Shown: positions 27,550 to 38,779 of the stretch, in pieces | Position numbering within the stretch: the first letter of the stretch is position 1 | Layout of the letters: each line of letters begins with the position of its first letter | NCBI RefSeq assembly: GCF_040105385.1 | Contig: NZ_JBEDNQ010000002.1 | Location: forward strand, 1-64,000 | Length of the DNA stretch: 64,000 nucleotides | From: Pseudonocardia nematodicida | GTDB taxonomy: Bacteria > Actinomycetota > Actinomycetes > Mycobacteriales > Pseudonocardiaceae | Direction of reading: 5' to 3' | The notes under the pieces: generated by a model | The model's database searches: none | The model's input: the letters and a program-made list of their open reading frames with translations, nothing else | What the model was told of the DNA's origin: nothing | Program-made: the position numbers and the translations under genes

Positions 27550-28379
27550 CTAGTGCGACCCGGCGTGCGCCGCGACCAGCTCGTCGGCCAGGGTGCGGGC
27601 CGCGTCGCGCAGGGCCGCGGGGTCCGGGCCCGCGGCGAGCACGGCGCGGGCCGCCACCGGCAGCACCGGTCCGTCCGTCCCGGCGAACCGGGACACCACG
27701 TCGGCCGGGGTCGCGCCCTGCGCGCCCAGCCCGGGCACCAGGACCGGGCCGTGCAGCCCGGACAGGTCGAGCCCGTGGTCCGCGGTCGCGCCGACCACCA
27801 CGCCGACGTCCCCGCAGGGTTCCGTGCCCGCGTTGCGCGCCCCGGCGGCGTCGACGACGGCCTGCGCCACCGACCGCCCGTCGAGCGCCGCCAGCTGGAC
27901 CGACGCGCCCTCCGGGTTCGACGTCCGGGCCAGCACGAACACCCCGCGCCCGGCCTCGGTCGCGGCGGCCAGCGCCGGCTCCAGCGAGTCGAAGCCCAGG
28001 TACGGCGACAGGGTCAGCGCGTCCGCGCCGAGCGGGGCGCCCACCCGGAGGTAGGCGTCCGCGTAGCCGTCCATCGTGGACCCGATGTCGCCGCGCTTGG
28101 CGTCCAGCAGGGTCAGCGTGCCCGACCCGGCGAACCCGGCCAGCAGCCGTTCCAGGACCGCGACCCCGCCCGCGCCGTGCCGCTCGAAGAACGCCGACTG
28201 CGGCTTCACCGCCGCGACCGCGCCGGCGAACCCGGCCAGGCAGGCGTCGGCGAAGCGGCCCAGCCCGTCGGCGTCGTCGGTGAGGCCCCAGGACGCCAGC
28301 AGCGCCGGGTGCGGATCGATCCCCGCACACAGCGGCCCGTGCTCGCCGACCGCGGCGAGCAGCCGCGACGAGAACGTGC

Positions 28380-28383
<4 letters not shown>
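27550..28383 (-). CDS. pyrF: Orotidine 5'-phosphate decarboxylase (type 2)
   Basis: Last step of UMP synthesis. The 277-residue length and motifs GPLCAGIDPHP, AVAAVKPQSAFFERHG, LLDAKRGDIGSTMDGYA (catalytic Lys-Asp array) and VLVPGLGAQGATP identify the longer type 2 family of actinobacteria. The GTG at 28383 overlaps the carB stop as GTGA. Final gene of the pyr operon, with a hairpin about 50 bp downstream. Confidence 0.96.
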
Positions 28384-31684
<3,301 letters not shown>

Positions 31685-31685
<1 letters not shown>

Positions 31686-33622
31686 CAGTGGTCCTCCTGC
31701 CCGGGCCGGGGCTGATCGGTCTCGGTCTGGTTCTGTGCGGTGTCCCGGGCCGGCGGCCACGGGCGGTCGTCGACGGGTCCGGCGCGGCCGGAGACCGGGT
31801 CGGCGTCCCCGTCGCCGGGGTGGGCGGGCGGGCCATCGGCGGCGGTGCCCGGCGCGGCCGGCTCGGCGGTGCCGGCCCCGGGGCGGGCCGGGTGCTCACC
31901 GTCCCGGCGACGGGGGCCCTCGTCGCCGTCGCGGCGGAGCGCGTTCTCGATGTCGGAGAACGGGGCGGTCAGCGGGTCGGGGGTGCCGGGGCGGCCGACG
32001 GCCGGCATCCGGCTGGTCGGCGGCTCCGCACCCGGGTTCCCGTCGGGCCGCGCCGGGGAGCCGGCCACCGGACGGGCCGGGCCGGCGGATGCGGAGCCCG
32101 CTGCGCCACCGACCCGCGGGACGCCGCCCGGCGGGGTGTCGGCCGAGGCGGCGCTGTCGGACGCGCGCCCGCCGGCCGGTGTGACGGGCAGCATGGTCGT
32201 CACGTCCGCGTCCGGGGTGCGGACCGGCTCCTCCGGCGACGTCGGCCGGATCGGTGCCGCCGCACCGGCCGCCGTGGCCGGCGGGGCCGGGTTCAGCTCG
32301 ACCGAGGGCCCGGCCGTCGCCGACGGCGGGGTGGACGCCCCGGGCTGTCGGGTGTGCTCCGGGGCGGCACCCGACGGGGCAAGAGCCGACGGGCCCGGCT
32401 CGTCCGCCGTGTCCGCGTCGGGGGCGCCGGGGAGGTCCTCGGGGGCCGGGTACGGGACCGGCGCGGCGCCCTCCGGACGGCGACCGGCGGCACCGCCGTA
32501 GCCCACCGGGTTGTCCGCCATCAGCGCCGCGAAGCGGTCAAACAGGTCCGCGGCGTCGTGCGGGCCGGCCGCGGCCTCCGGGTGGTACTGGACGCTGAAG
32601 GCCGGGAAGTCGATCCCCGCCATGCCCTCCACGCAGCCGTCGTTGGGGCAGGTGTGGGTGATCGTCGCGCGACCGTAGGGGGTGTCGAACTCCTCCCCCG
32701 CCTCGCCCGCGACGGCGAAGCCGTGGTTCTGCGAGGTGATCGCGACCCGGCCGGTGGCGTGCTCGACGACCGGGATGTTGATCCCCCGGTGGCCGTAGCG
32801 CAGCTTGTAGGTCGACCGGCCCAGCGCCCGGCCGAGAATCTGGTTGCCGAAGCAGATCCCGAACAGCGGGATGCCGCGCTCCAGGACCTGCTTCGCCAGC
32901 GCGACCGGGCCGTCCGCGGTCGCCGGGTCGCCCGGCCCGTTGGCCAGGAAGAAGCCGTCCGGGCGCAGCGCGTCGATGTCGGCCATCGTCGAGCCGGCCG
33001 GCAGCACGTGCACCTCGATGCCGCGCGCGGCCATCATCCGCGGGGTGTTGAACTTGATCCCGACGTCCAGCGCGGCGACCACGAACCGCCGCTCCCCCGC
33101 CGCCGGCACCACGTAGGGCTCGGCGGTGGTGACGGCGCCGTAGAGGTCGGCGCCCTCCATCTGCGGGCTCGCCTGCACCCGCTCGACCAGCACGTCGTCG
33201 TCGGCCAGCGCGTTGCCGGAGAACACCCCGGCGCGCATGGCGCCGCGCTCGCGCAGGTGCCGCACGGCGGCCCGGGTGTCGATCCCGGCGATGCCGACGA
33301 TCCCCTGGGCGCGCAGCGCGCCCTCCAGCGAGCCGGTAGCCCGCCAGTTCGACGACCGGCGGGCCGGGTCGCGCACGACGTAACCGGCGACCTGGATCCG
33401 GGCGGACTCGTCGTCCTCGGTGTTCCAGCCGGTGTTGCCGATCTGCGGCGCGGTCTGCAACACGATCTGCCGGTGGTACGACGGGTCGGTCAGCGTCTCC
33501 TGGTAGCCGGTCATGCCGGTGGTGAACACGGCCTCGCCGAGCGTCTCCCCGGTGGCGCCGTAGGCCTCGCCGCGGAAGATCCGTCCGTCCTCGAGCACCA
33601 GCAGCGCAGCGTTCCCACTCAT
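31685..33622 (-). CDS. carA: Carbamoyl-phosphate synthase small subunit with a 274-residue disordered tail
   Basis: Glutamine amidotransferase subunit that feeds ammonia to CarB. Residues 1-371 are a complete CarA: LLVLEDGRIFRGEAYGATGE at the N-terminus, and the class I amidotransferase triad with IPLFGICFGNQ (Cys about 257) and VQYHPEAAAGP (His about 347, Glu about 349). The frame then continues without a stop for another 274 residues of Pro/Ala/Gly/Thr-rich sequence, ending QPRPGQEDH. Usual CarA is 370-390 residues. The tail abuts the carB start with a 1-base overlap. The ATG at 33622 overlaps the pyrC stop (ATGA). Confidence 0.95.
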
Positions 33623-34911
33623 CCGACAACCTTCCCGTCCCGCGCGGTGATCCGTCCGCGCAGCACCGTCGCGACCACCGAACCGGGCAGTCGCATTCCC
33701 TCGTACGGCGTGTTCGCCGCCTTGCTCGCCAGGGTCGCGCCCCGGACCGTCCAGACCGCATCCGGGTCGACGAGCGCGAACGTCGCCGGCTCACCCTCGG
33801 CGATCGGCCGCCCCTGGTCGGCCAGCCGGCCGATCTGGGCCGGCCGCTCGGACATCACCCGGGCGACGCCGTGCCAGTCCAGCAGGCCCGGCGCGACCAT
33901 GGTCTCGATCAGCACCGACAGCGCCGTCTGCAGCCCGAGCATCCCCGGCTTCGCGGCCTGCCACTCGGTGTCCTTGTACTGCGCGGCGTGCGGCGCGTGG
34001 TCGGTCGCGACGACGTCGACGACGCCCTCGGCCAGCGCCTCGCGCATCGCGCGGGTGTCGTCCGCGGTGCGCAGCGGCGGGTTGACCTTGTTGACCGGGT
34101 CGTAGCCGGTCAGCCGGCCGTCGGTCAGCAGCAGGTGGTGCGGGGTGACCTCGGCCGAGACCTGGACGCCCTGCGCCTTCGCGGCGCGGAGCACGTCGAT
34201 CGTACGCGCGGTCGAGATGTGGCAGACGTGCAGCGCGGCGCCCGCCTCCCGGGCCAGCGCGCAGTCCCGGGCGACGATCGTCTCCTCGGCGGTCGCGGGC
34301 CAGCCGGCCAGCCCGAGCCGGGCGGCGACCGCGCCCTCGTGGGCCTGCGCTCCGCCGGTGAGCCGGTGGTCCTCGGCGTGCTGGGCGATCACCGCGTCGA
34401 GCGCGGAGGCGTACTCGAGTGCCCGGCGCATGATCAGCGGGTCGTTCACGCAGCGGCCGTCGTCGGAGAACATCCGGACGGCCGCGCGGGACTGGGCCAT
34501 CGTGCCGAGCTCCGCCAGGCGCTCGCCGCCAAGCCCGACGGTGACGGCGCCGACCGGGTGCACGTCGACCAGGCCGACCTCGTCGCCGCGGCGCTTCACG
34601 TGCTCGACGACGACGGCGGAGTCGGCGACCGGGTCGGTGTTCGGCATCGCGAAGATCGCGGTGAACCCGCCGAGCGCGGCGGCGCGCGATCCGGTCTCGA
34701 TCGTCTCGGACTCCTGGCCGCCGGGCTCGCGCAGGTGCACGTGCAGGTCGACGAAGCCGGGCAGCAGGACGGCGCCGTCGGCGTCGAGCACCTCGGCGTC
34801 GTCGGGGGCGGTGAGGCCGGTGCCGATGGTCTCGACGACGCCGTCGACGACCAGGACGTCGGTCTTGTCGTCGCCGTAGGGGCGGGCGTTGGTGATCAGT
34901 AGCCGAGTCAC
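33619..34911 (-). CDS. pyrC: Dihydroorotase
   Basis: Cyclises carbamoyl aspartate to dihydroorotate. The 430-residue class I enzyme shows GFVDLHVHLREPG for the first metal histidines, IFAMPNTDPVAD, the zinc histidine region ALHVCHISTA and the catalytic VVATDHAPHA. The GTG at 34911 overlaps the pyrB stop as GTGA. It sits between pyrB and carA with no gaps. Confidence 0.96.
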   Translation of the reverse strand: MTRLLITNARPYGDDKTDVLVVDGVVETIGTGLTAPDDAEVLDADGAVLLPGFVDLHVHLREPGGQESETIETGSRAAALGGFTAIFAMPNTDPVADSAVVVEHVKRRGDEVGLVDVHPVGAVTVGLGGERLAELGTMAQSRAAVRMFSDDGRCVNDPLIMRRALEYASALDAVIAQHAEDHRLTGGAQAHEGAVAARLGLAGWPATAEETIVARDCALAREAGAALHVCHISTARTIDVLRAAKAQGVQVSAEVTPHHLLLTDGRLTGYDPVNKVNPPLRTADDTRAMREALAEGVVDVVATDHAPHAAQYKDTEWQAAKPGMLGLQTALSVLIETMVAPGLLDWHGVARVMSERPAQIGRLADQGRPIAEGEPATFALVDPDAVWTVRGATLASKAANTPYEGMRLPGSVVATVLRGRITARDGKVVG

Positions 34912-35852
34912 TGGGGGGCTCCCGCGAGCAGGTGGTAGAGGACGGCCATCCGCACGTGCACGCCGTTGCGCACCTGGGACAGCACCGCGGAGTTGGCGGC
35001 GTCGGCGACCGCCGGGGCGATCTCCATGCCGCGGACCATCGGGCCCGGGTGCAGCACGACGGCGTGCTCGGGCAGGCGCGCAGCGCGGTCCTCGGAGAGC
35101 CCGAAGCCGATCGCGTACTCGCGGGCCGAGGGGAAGAAGCCGCCGTGCATCCGCTCGGCCTGCACGCGCAGCATCATCACCGCGTCGGCGCCGGGCAGCT
35201 CGGCGTCGAGGGCGTGCGAGACCCGGCACGGCCACTGGTCGACGCCGGTGGGCAGCAGCGTCGGCGGCGCGACGAGCACCACCTCGGCGCCGAGGGTGGC
35301 CAGCAGCAGCACGTTGGAGCGCGCGACCCGGCTGTGCAGCACGTCGCCGACGATCACGATGCGGCGCCCGGCGATCCGGCCGAGCTTGTCGCGCAGGGTC
35401 GCGGCGTCGAGCAGCGCCTGGGTGGGGTGCTCGTGCGTGCCGTCGCCGGCGTTGACGATCGCGGTCGGCGTGCCGGTGACCCCGGAGTCGGCGTCCACCC
35501 AGTGCGCCAGCCGGTGCGCCGCGCCGGAAGCCGGGTGCCGGACGACCACGCAGTCCGCGCCCATCGACGACAGCGTCAGCGCGGTGTCGCGCAGCGACTC
35601 GCCCTTGGACACCGACGAGCCGGACGCGGACACGTTCACGGTGTCCGCGCTCATCCACTTGCCGGCGATCTCGAACGAGACCCGGGTGCGGGTGGAGTTC
35701 TCGTAGAACATGGTGATCACGGTGCGGCCGCGCAGCGTGGGGAGCTTACGGACCTCACGGCCGAGCAGCGCCTCGCGCAGCCGGTCGGAGGTGTCAAGCA
35801 GCGCGGTGGCCTCGCCGGCGTCGAGGTCGGCCACGGAGAGCAGGTGCTTCAT
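34908..35852 (-). CDS. pyrB: Aspartate carbamoyltransferase catalytic subunit
   Basis: Forms carbamoyl aspartate. The 314-residue protein has the carbamoyl-phosphate motif FYENSTRTRVSFE and SSVSKGESLRDTALTLSSMG, then NAGDGTHEHPTQALLD and the C-terminal LHPGPMVRGMEI. No pyrI regulatory-chain gene is present in the operon. It overlaps pyrR (ATGA) and pyrC (GTGA). Confidence 0.97.
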   Translation of the reverse strand: MKHLLSVADLDAGEATALLDTSDRLREALLGREVRKLPTLRGRTVITMFYENSTRTRVSFEIAGKWMSADTVNVSASGSSVSKGESLRDTALTLSSMGADCVVVRHPASGAAHRLAHWVDADSGVTGTPTAIVNAGDGTHEHPTQALLDAATLRDKLGRIAGRRIVIVGDVLHSRVARSNVLLLATLGAEVVLVAPPTLLPTGVDQWPCRVSHALDAELPGADAVMMLRVQAERMHGGFFPSAREYAIGFGLSEDRAARLPEHAVVLHPGPMVRGMEIAPAVADAANSAVLSQVRNGVHVRMAVLYHLLAGAPQ

Positions 35853-36445
35853 TCGCCCTCCTCCGATCCGTGGGCGATGCGGACCCCGTCGACCCCGTCG
35901 ATCTCGGTGAGCGACACCAGGATCTGCTCCGAGCGCGAGGTGGGGACGTTCTTGCCCACGTAGTCGGCGCGGATCGGCAGCTCCCGGTGCCCGCGGTCGA
36001 CCAGGACGGCGAGCTGCACGATCCGCGGCCGGCCCTCGTCGCGCAGCGCGTCCAGGGCGGCGCGGGTGGTGCGCCCGGACATCAGGACGTCGTCGACGAG
36101 GACGACCAGCTTGTCGTCGACGCCGGTCTCGGGCACCGCGGTGGACTCCAGCGCGCGGGCCGGGCCACGCCGCAGGTCGTCGCGGTAGAGGGTGGCGTCC
36201 ACCGACCCCACCGCGGGGGCGACGCCGGCGAACTCGGTGATCGCTGCGGCGAGCCGGGTGGCCAGGTGCACACCGCGGGTCGGGATGCCGAGCAGGACGA
36301 GGTCGTCGGCGGTGTCCGGACCGAAGGCGGTCTTCTCGATGATCTGGTGCGCGATGCGCGCGAGGGTGCGGGTGACGTCGGCGGCGCTGAGCAGCTCCCG
36401 GGTGGGAGCCTCCGCACCGACGTCCCCGCGGCGGTTCTGCGCCAC
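35849..36445 (-). CDS. pyrR: Bifunctional PyrR: pyr-operon regulator / uracil phosphoribosyltransferase
   Basis: RNA-binding attenuator of pyr genes that senses UMP/UTP and keeps the PRTase fold. The 198-residue protein has the PRPP loop VVLVDDVLMSGRTTRAALDA and conserved GIPTRGVHLA and DATLYRDD. The start is GTG 36445, with AAGGAG 9 bases upstream. The leader immediately upstream carries a PyrR-type binding hairpin, indicating autoregulation of the whole six-gene operon. Divergent from bldD. Confidence 0.96.
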   Translation of the reverse strand: MAQNRRGDVGAEAPTRELLSAADVTRTLARIAHQIIEKTAFGPDTADDLVLLGIPTRGVHLATRLAAAITEFAGVAPAVGSVDATLYRDDLRRGPARALESTAVPETGVDDKLVVLVDDVLMSGRTTRAALDALRDEGRPRIVQLAVLVDRGHRELPIRADYVGKNVPTSRSEQILVSLTEIDGVDGVRIAHGSEEGE

Positions 36446-36446
36446 G

Positions 36447-36459
36447 AGGAGTTGCTCCT
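36447..36459 (-). promoter_or_regulatory. Possible Shine-Dalgarno sequestering hairpin of pyrR
   Basis: In the pyr mRNA, AGGAG (the ribosome-binding site) and CTCCT form a perfect 5-bp stem with a CAA loop just before the GTG start. It lies directly after the PyrR-binding hairpin, so the two could act together in translational control. Confidence 0.45.
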
Positions 36460-36461
36460 TC

Positions 36462-36479
36462 CCCGCCTCACGGGACGGG
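36462..36479 (-). promoter_or_regulatory. PyrR-binding hairpin in the pyr leader
   Basis: The minus-strand RNA reads CCCG, loop UCCCGUGAGG, CGGG. The loop and next base (plus 36465-36475, UCCCGUGAGGC) match the known PyrR recognition consensus UCCNGNGAGGY at every fixed position. It ends just upstream of the AAGGAG ribosome-binding site of pyrR. Translational repression of this type is known for pyr genes in Mycobacterium; its operation here is inference. Confidence 0.75.
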
Positions 36480-36513
36480 TCTTAAAGGACGGCCGTGCTG
36501 GTCGTTCCCCGTC

Positions 36514-36519
36514 AACCTA
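36514..36519 (-). promoter_or_regulatory. Candidate -10 box for the pyr operon
   Basis: TAGGTT on the minus strand would place transcription start about 60 bases before the pyrR start codon, so the mRNA would include the PyrR hairpin. The -35 region is poor. Confidence 0.3.
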
Positions 36520-36980
36520 GCAACCGCGCCGATGTGATCCAGGTCCGGCCGGACCTGCGCCCCTCACCCGCTCGTGGTCACGTTCCCGTTACGATGCGCG
36601 GTGGCCGGACCGTCCGGAATCGGCCGTCATGCGATACCCGGTTGCCCCTACGCGGGATCGACGGAATGCCAGGTCCGGCCCGCACCGGAGCTCGCGCTAC
36701 CGCAGTCGAGGGACACGGACTGCCCCGTTCGTGTGGCAAACCGCTCGTCAACCCCCCGAGCAGGGCATCGAGCTTGACCACGCCGGACCGGACCCGGAGG
36801 ATTACTCTCCGTATCAATCAGGGAACGTGCAGCAGTACGGTCGACGAGTGCGGGACCGGTTCGCCGGGCACGCCCGGGCCGTATCGGAACGACCGCCCCG
36901 CCGGGGCGAGGAGACCGTGAGTACCGGCGCAGGTGCCGGTGATCGCCACGCGGCACGGACCGTCAGGAACGAGGGGATCG
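36520..36980. other. Divergent regulatory region pyrR/bldD
   Basis: No gene seen. Open frames here have random composition. TTGACC at 36774-36779 and the BldD-box-like TTACTCTCCGTAT at 36802-36814 suggest that the bldD promoter lies near 36774-36815, leaving a leader of roughly 160 bases. Confidence 0.4.
36802..36814. promoter_or_regulatory. Candidate BldD box upstream of bldD
   Basis: TTACTCTCCGTAT agrees at 7 of 9 fixed positions with the BldD operator pattern TnACnC(A/T)GnGTnA. It lies about 170 bp upstream of the bldD start, near a possible promoter. BldD autoregulation is known in Streptomyces. Confidence 0.35.
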
Positions 36981-37472
36981 ATGGGCGACTACGCCAAGGC
37001 GCTCGGGGGGAAGCTCCGGGCGATCCGGCAACAGCAGGGACTGTCGCTGCACGGGGTCGAGCAGAAGTCGGGCGGCCGCTGGAAGGCGGTCGTCGTGGGC
37101 TCCTACGAGCGCGGGGACCGCGCGGTCACCGTGCAGAAGCTGGCCGAGCTGGCCGACTTCTACGGCGTCCCGGTGGCCGAGCTCCTCCCCGAGGGACGCA
37201 TCCCGTCCGGCAGCGAGCCCGCTACCAAGATCGTGATCAACCTGGAGCGGTTGCAGCAGCTCCCCGCGGACAAGGTGGGCCCGCTGGCCCGCTACGCCGC
37301 GGCCATCCAGAGCCAGCGTGGTGACTACAACGGCAAGGTGCTGTCGATCCGCGCCGAGGACCTGCGCTCGCTCGCGATCATCTACGACATGTCCCCGGGT
37401 GAGCTGACCGACCAGCTCATCGAGTGGGGTGTGCTGCCTCCCGAGGCACGGCCCGGGACGCCGGTGGCCTGA
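36981..37472 (+). CDS. bldD: Developmental master regulator BldD
   Basis: Represses sporulation genes during vegetative growth when dimerised by cyclic di-GMP. The 163-residue protein has an N-terminal XRE-type helix-turn-helix (KLRAIRQQQGLSLHGVEQKS) and a C-terminal c-di-GMP domain. The exact signature RGD-X8-RxxD is present (R113 G114 D115, then R124 A E D127), so ligand binding is probably intact. The ATG at 36981 gives the family N-terminus MGDYAKALGG and has GAGGGG upstream. It is the last conserved core gene; a strong hairpin follows 16 bp after the stop. Confidence 0.95.
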   Translation: MGDYAKALGGKLRAIRQQQGLSLHGVEQKSGGRWKAVVVGSYERGDRAVTVQKLAELADFYGVPVAELLPEGRIPSGSEPATKIVINLERLQQLPADKVGPLARYAAAIQSQRGDYNGKVLSIRAEDLRSLAIIYDMSPGELTDQLIEWGVLPPEARPGTPVA

Positions 37473-37488
37473 GGTCCACCACCCACAT

Positions 37489-37533
37489 CGGCACCGGTCG
37501 CGTCCCAGGGGAAGGGTGACGCGCCCGGTGCCG
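37489..37533 (+). terminator. Terminator hairpin of bldD
   Basis: CGGCACCGG-T-CGCGTC (37489-37504) pairs with GACGCG-C-CCGGTGCCG (37518-37533): 15 pairs with a single internal mismatch and a 13-base loop, 16 bp after the bldD stop. Confidence 0.8.
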
Positions 37534-37679
37534 GTCACTCTCGTGGACTGCGCCGGCAGCCATCTCCCGGTCGTCCGAGGGCGCCGGACGTCGAGTTGCC
37601 GCCGAGGAGTTCGACGACGCGCGCGTCATGACGAGCACCGGCCACGAACCCGGCGACGAGTTCGGATCGTCGACCTCTT

Positions 37680-37701
37680 CCGGACCGTGAGCCGCATCTC
37701 G
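37680..37701. repeat. Dispersed 22-bp repeat, copy 2
   Basis: Matches 21532-21553 at 20 of 22 bases, including the core TGAGCCGCATCTCG. It lies exactly where recognisable homology of the DUF2236-like remnant ends. Confidence 0.5.
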
Positions 37702-37953
37702 GCGCGGAACCACCCGCGAGCGGGCTGGACGGCGCGCGGCCAGGTTGGTGACCGTCGCGCCGAGTAGTGCCCCGACCAGGGCGCGATTGTTCGCGTCCGG
37801 TGGCGCCGTGGTCGAGTCGAGCAGGTCGAGCAGCGCGCCCGCGCGCTCGTGGTCCTCGATGTCGACGACGAGCCACTCGTCAAGCCCCAGCAGGTGCCCG
37901 ACGTGCCACCAGTAGCGGTGGAGACGGGCCTGCCGGGACGCGGCGGGTGGAGC
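37702..37953 (-). pseudogene. Remnant of a DUF2236 (MpaB/rubber-oxygenase-like) gene
   Basis: Directly after the marR stop codon and in the same frame, the minus strand reads RQARLHRYWWHVGHLLGLDE, then WLVVDIEDHERAGALLDLLD and NNRALVGALLGATVTNLAA. This has the look of real protein, unlike the surrounding Arg/Pro-rich noise, and resembles the C-terminal part of DUF2236 oxygenase-like proteins (W-x-x-x-G-x-x-L-G-x-x). There is no start codon in the stretch, and coding character stops at the 22-bp repeat (37680-37701). I read it as a decayed fragment at the edge of the catabolic island. The family call is tentative. Confidence 0.45.
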
Positions 37954-38478
37954 TCAGTCCGTTCGCGCGCCGTCGCCCTGGCCTGCCGGGCCGTTGCCGA
38001 CGGCGACCGGGTACCGGTCGCTCCCGATGATCTCGCTCAGCACCCGGACGAGCACCATCCGGTCGTCCTGCGAGATCCGTTCGAGCAGTTTCTCGTTGAT
38101 GGCGTACGCCTCATGGGAGGCCTTGGTGTAGGCGGACCGGCCCGCGCTGGTCAGGTTCACGACGTTGCGGCGGCCGTCGAGCTCGTCGCGCTCGCGGACG
38201 ACGAACCCGTGGCGGGCGAGGCGGGTCACGATCTGGGCGACCGTGGTGCGGTCGAGCGACGACCGCTCACCCAGCGTCGTCTGATCGAGCCCGTCCTCGT
38301 GGGCGAGCGCATGGAGCACCGCGAACTGCGGGGATGTCAACCCGTTCATGCCGAAGGCCGAGCTCCAGAGCGACGCGTGGACCTGCTGGGACACGCGAAT
38401 CAGGTGGCCCACCATCTGTCCGAGTTCGAAATCATTGGGTTCACGCGTATTCACCACGATGAGCTTCTCTCTTCGCAT
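37954..38478 (-). CDS. MarR-family transcriptional regulator of the catabolic island
   Basis: A 174-residue winged-helix protein. The DNA-binding part spans residues about 45-115: LTSPQFAVLHALAHEDGLDQ, then LGERSSLDRTTVAQIVTRLA for the recognition helix and ERDELDGRRNVVNLT for the wing. MarR proteins are usually dimeric repressors released by aromatic or CoA-thioester ligands. Its own upstream region carries a near-perfect copy of the operator found at six island promoters, so autoregulation and control of the island are likely. Start ATG 38478; GTG codons at 38457 and 38454 are alternatives. Divergent from the alcohol dehydrogenase gene. Confidence 0.9.
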   Translation of the reverse strand: MRREKLIVVNTREPNDFELGQMVGHLIRVSQQVHASLWSSAFGMNGLTSPQFAVLHALAHEDGLDQTTLGERSSLDRTTVAQIVTRLARHGFVVRERDELDGRRNVVNLTSAGRSAYTKASHEAYAINEKLLERISQDDRMVLVRVLSEIIGSDRYPVAVGNGPAGQGDGARTD

Positions 38479-38517
38479 CGCCGACCGCTGCTGTGCGACT
38501 CCTCTGTCAGCGGGTTC

Positions 38518-38529
38518 TCAGTGTACTGC
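38518..38529. promoter_or_regulatory. MarR operator copy 1 (marR upstream)
   Basis: TCAGTGTACTGC, 11 of 12 bases of the island operator TCAGTGTACTGA. It lies 40-51 bp upstream of the marR start codon. A TACACT hexamer inside it could serve as a -10 box on the minus strand, but no well-spaced -35 is clear. Confidence 0.7.
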
Positions 38530-38690
38530 ACACGCGGAATCAACGCTTTTCGGGTGCGGGGAACCGCCGATACCGGCGACGACGGCCCGACGGCACGGCG
38601 GTCGGCGACCGGAACGTCCCGGCTCATCCGCCCGACCGGCGACGCACCCCTTCGCGACACCCGCTCCCCGTCCTCGCGCTCGCGTCGCCG

Positions 38691-38739
38691 TTGACACACC
38701 CCCCGGGGACTGCCAGAGTCATTTCTATCAGTGTACTGA
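38691..38739 (+). promoter_or_regulatory. Promoter and MarR operator copy 2 (alcohol dehydrogenase)
   Basis: TTGACA (38691-38696), a 17-bp spacer and CAGAGT (38714-38719), followed 8 bases later by the perfect operator TCAGTGTACTGA (38728-38739). The operator would cover the start of transcription. The ADH start codon is 41 bp further on. Confidence 0.75.
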
Positions 38740-38779
38740 CGGATGATTTCGTCAGCTTCAGGAAAGCGGGTGATCAACA

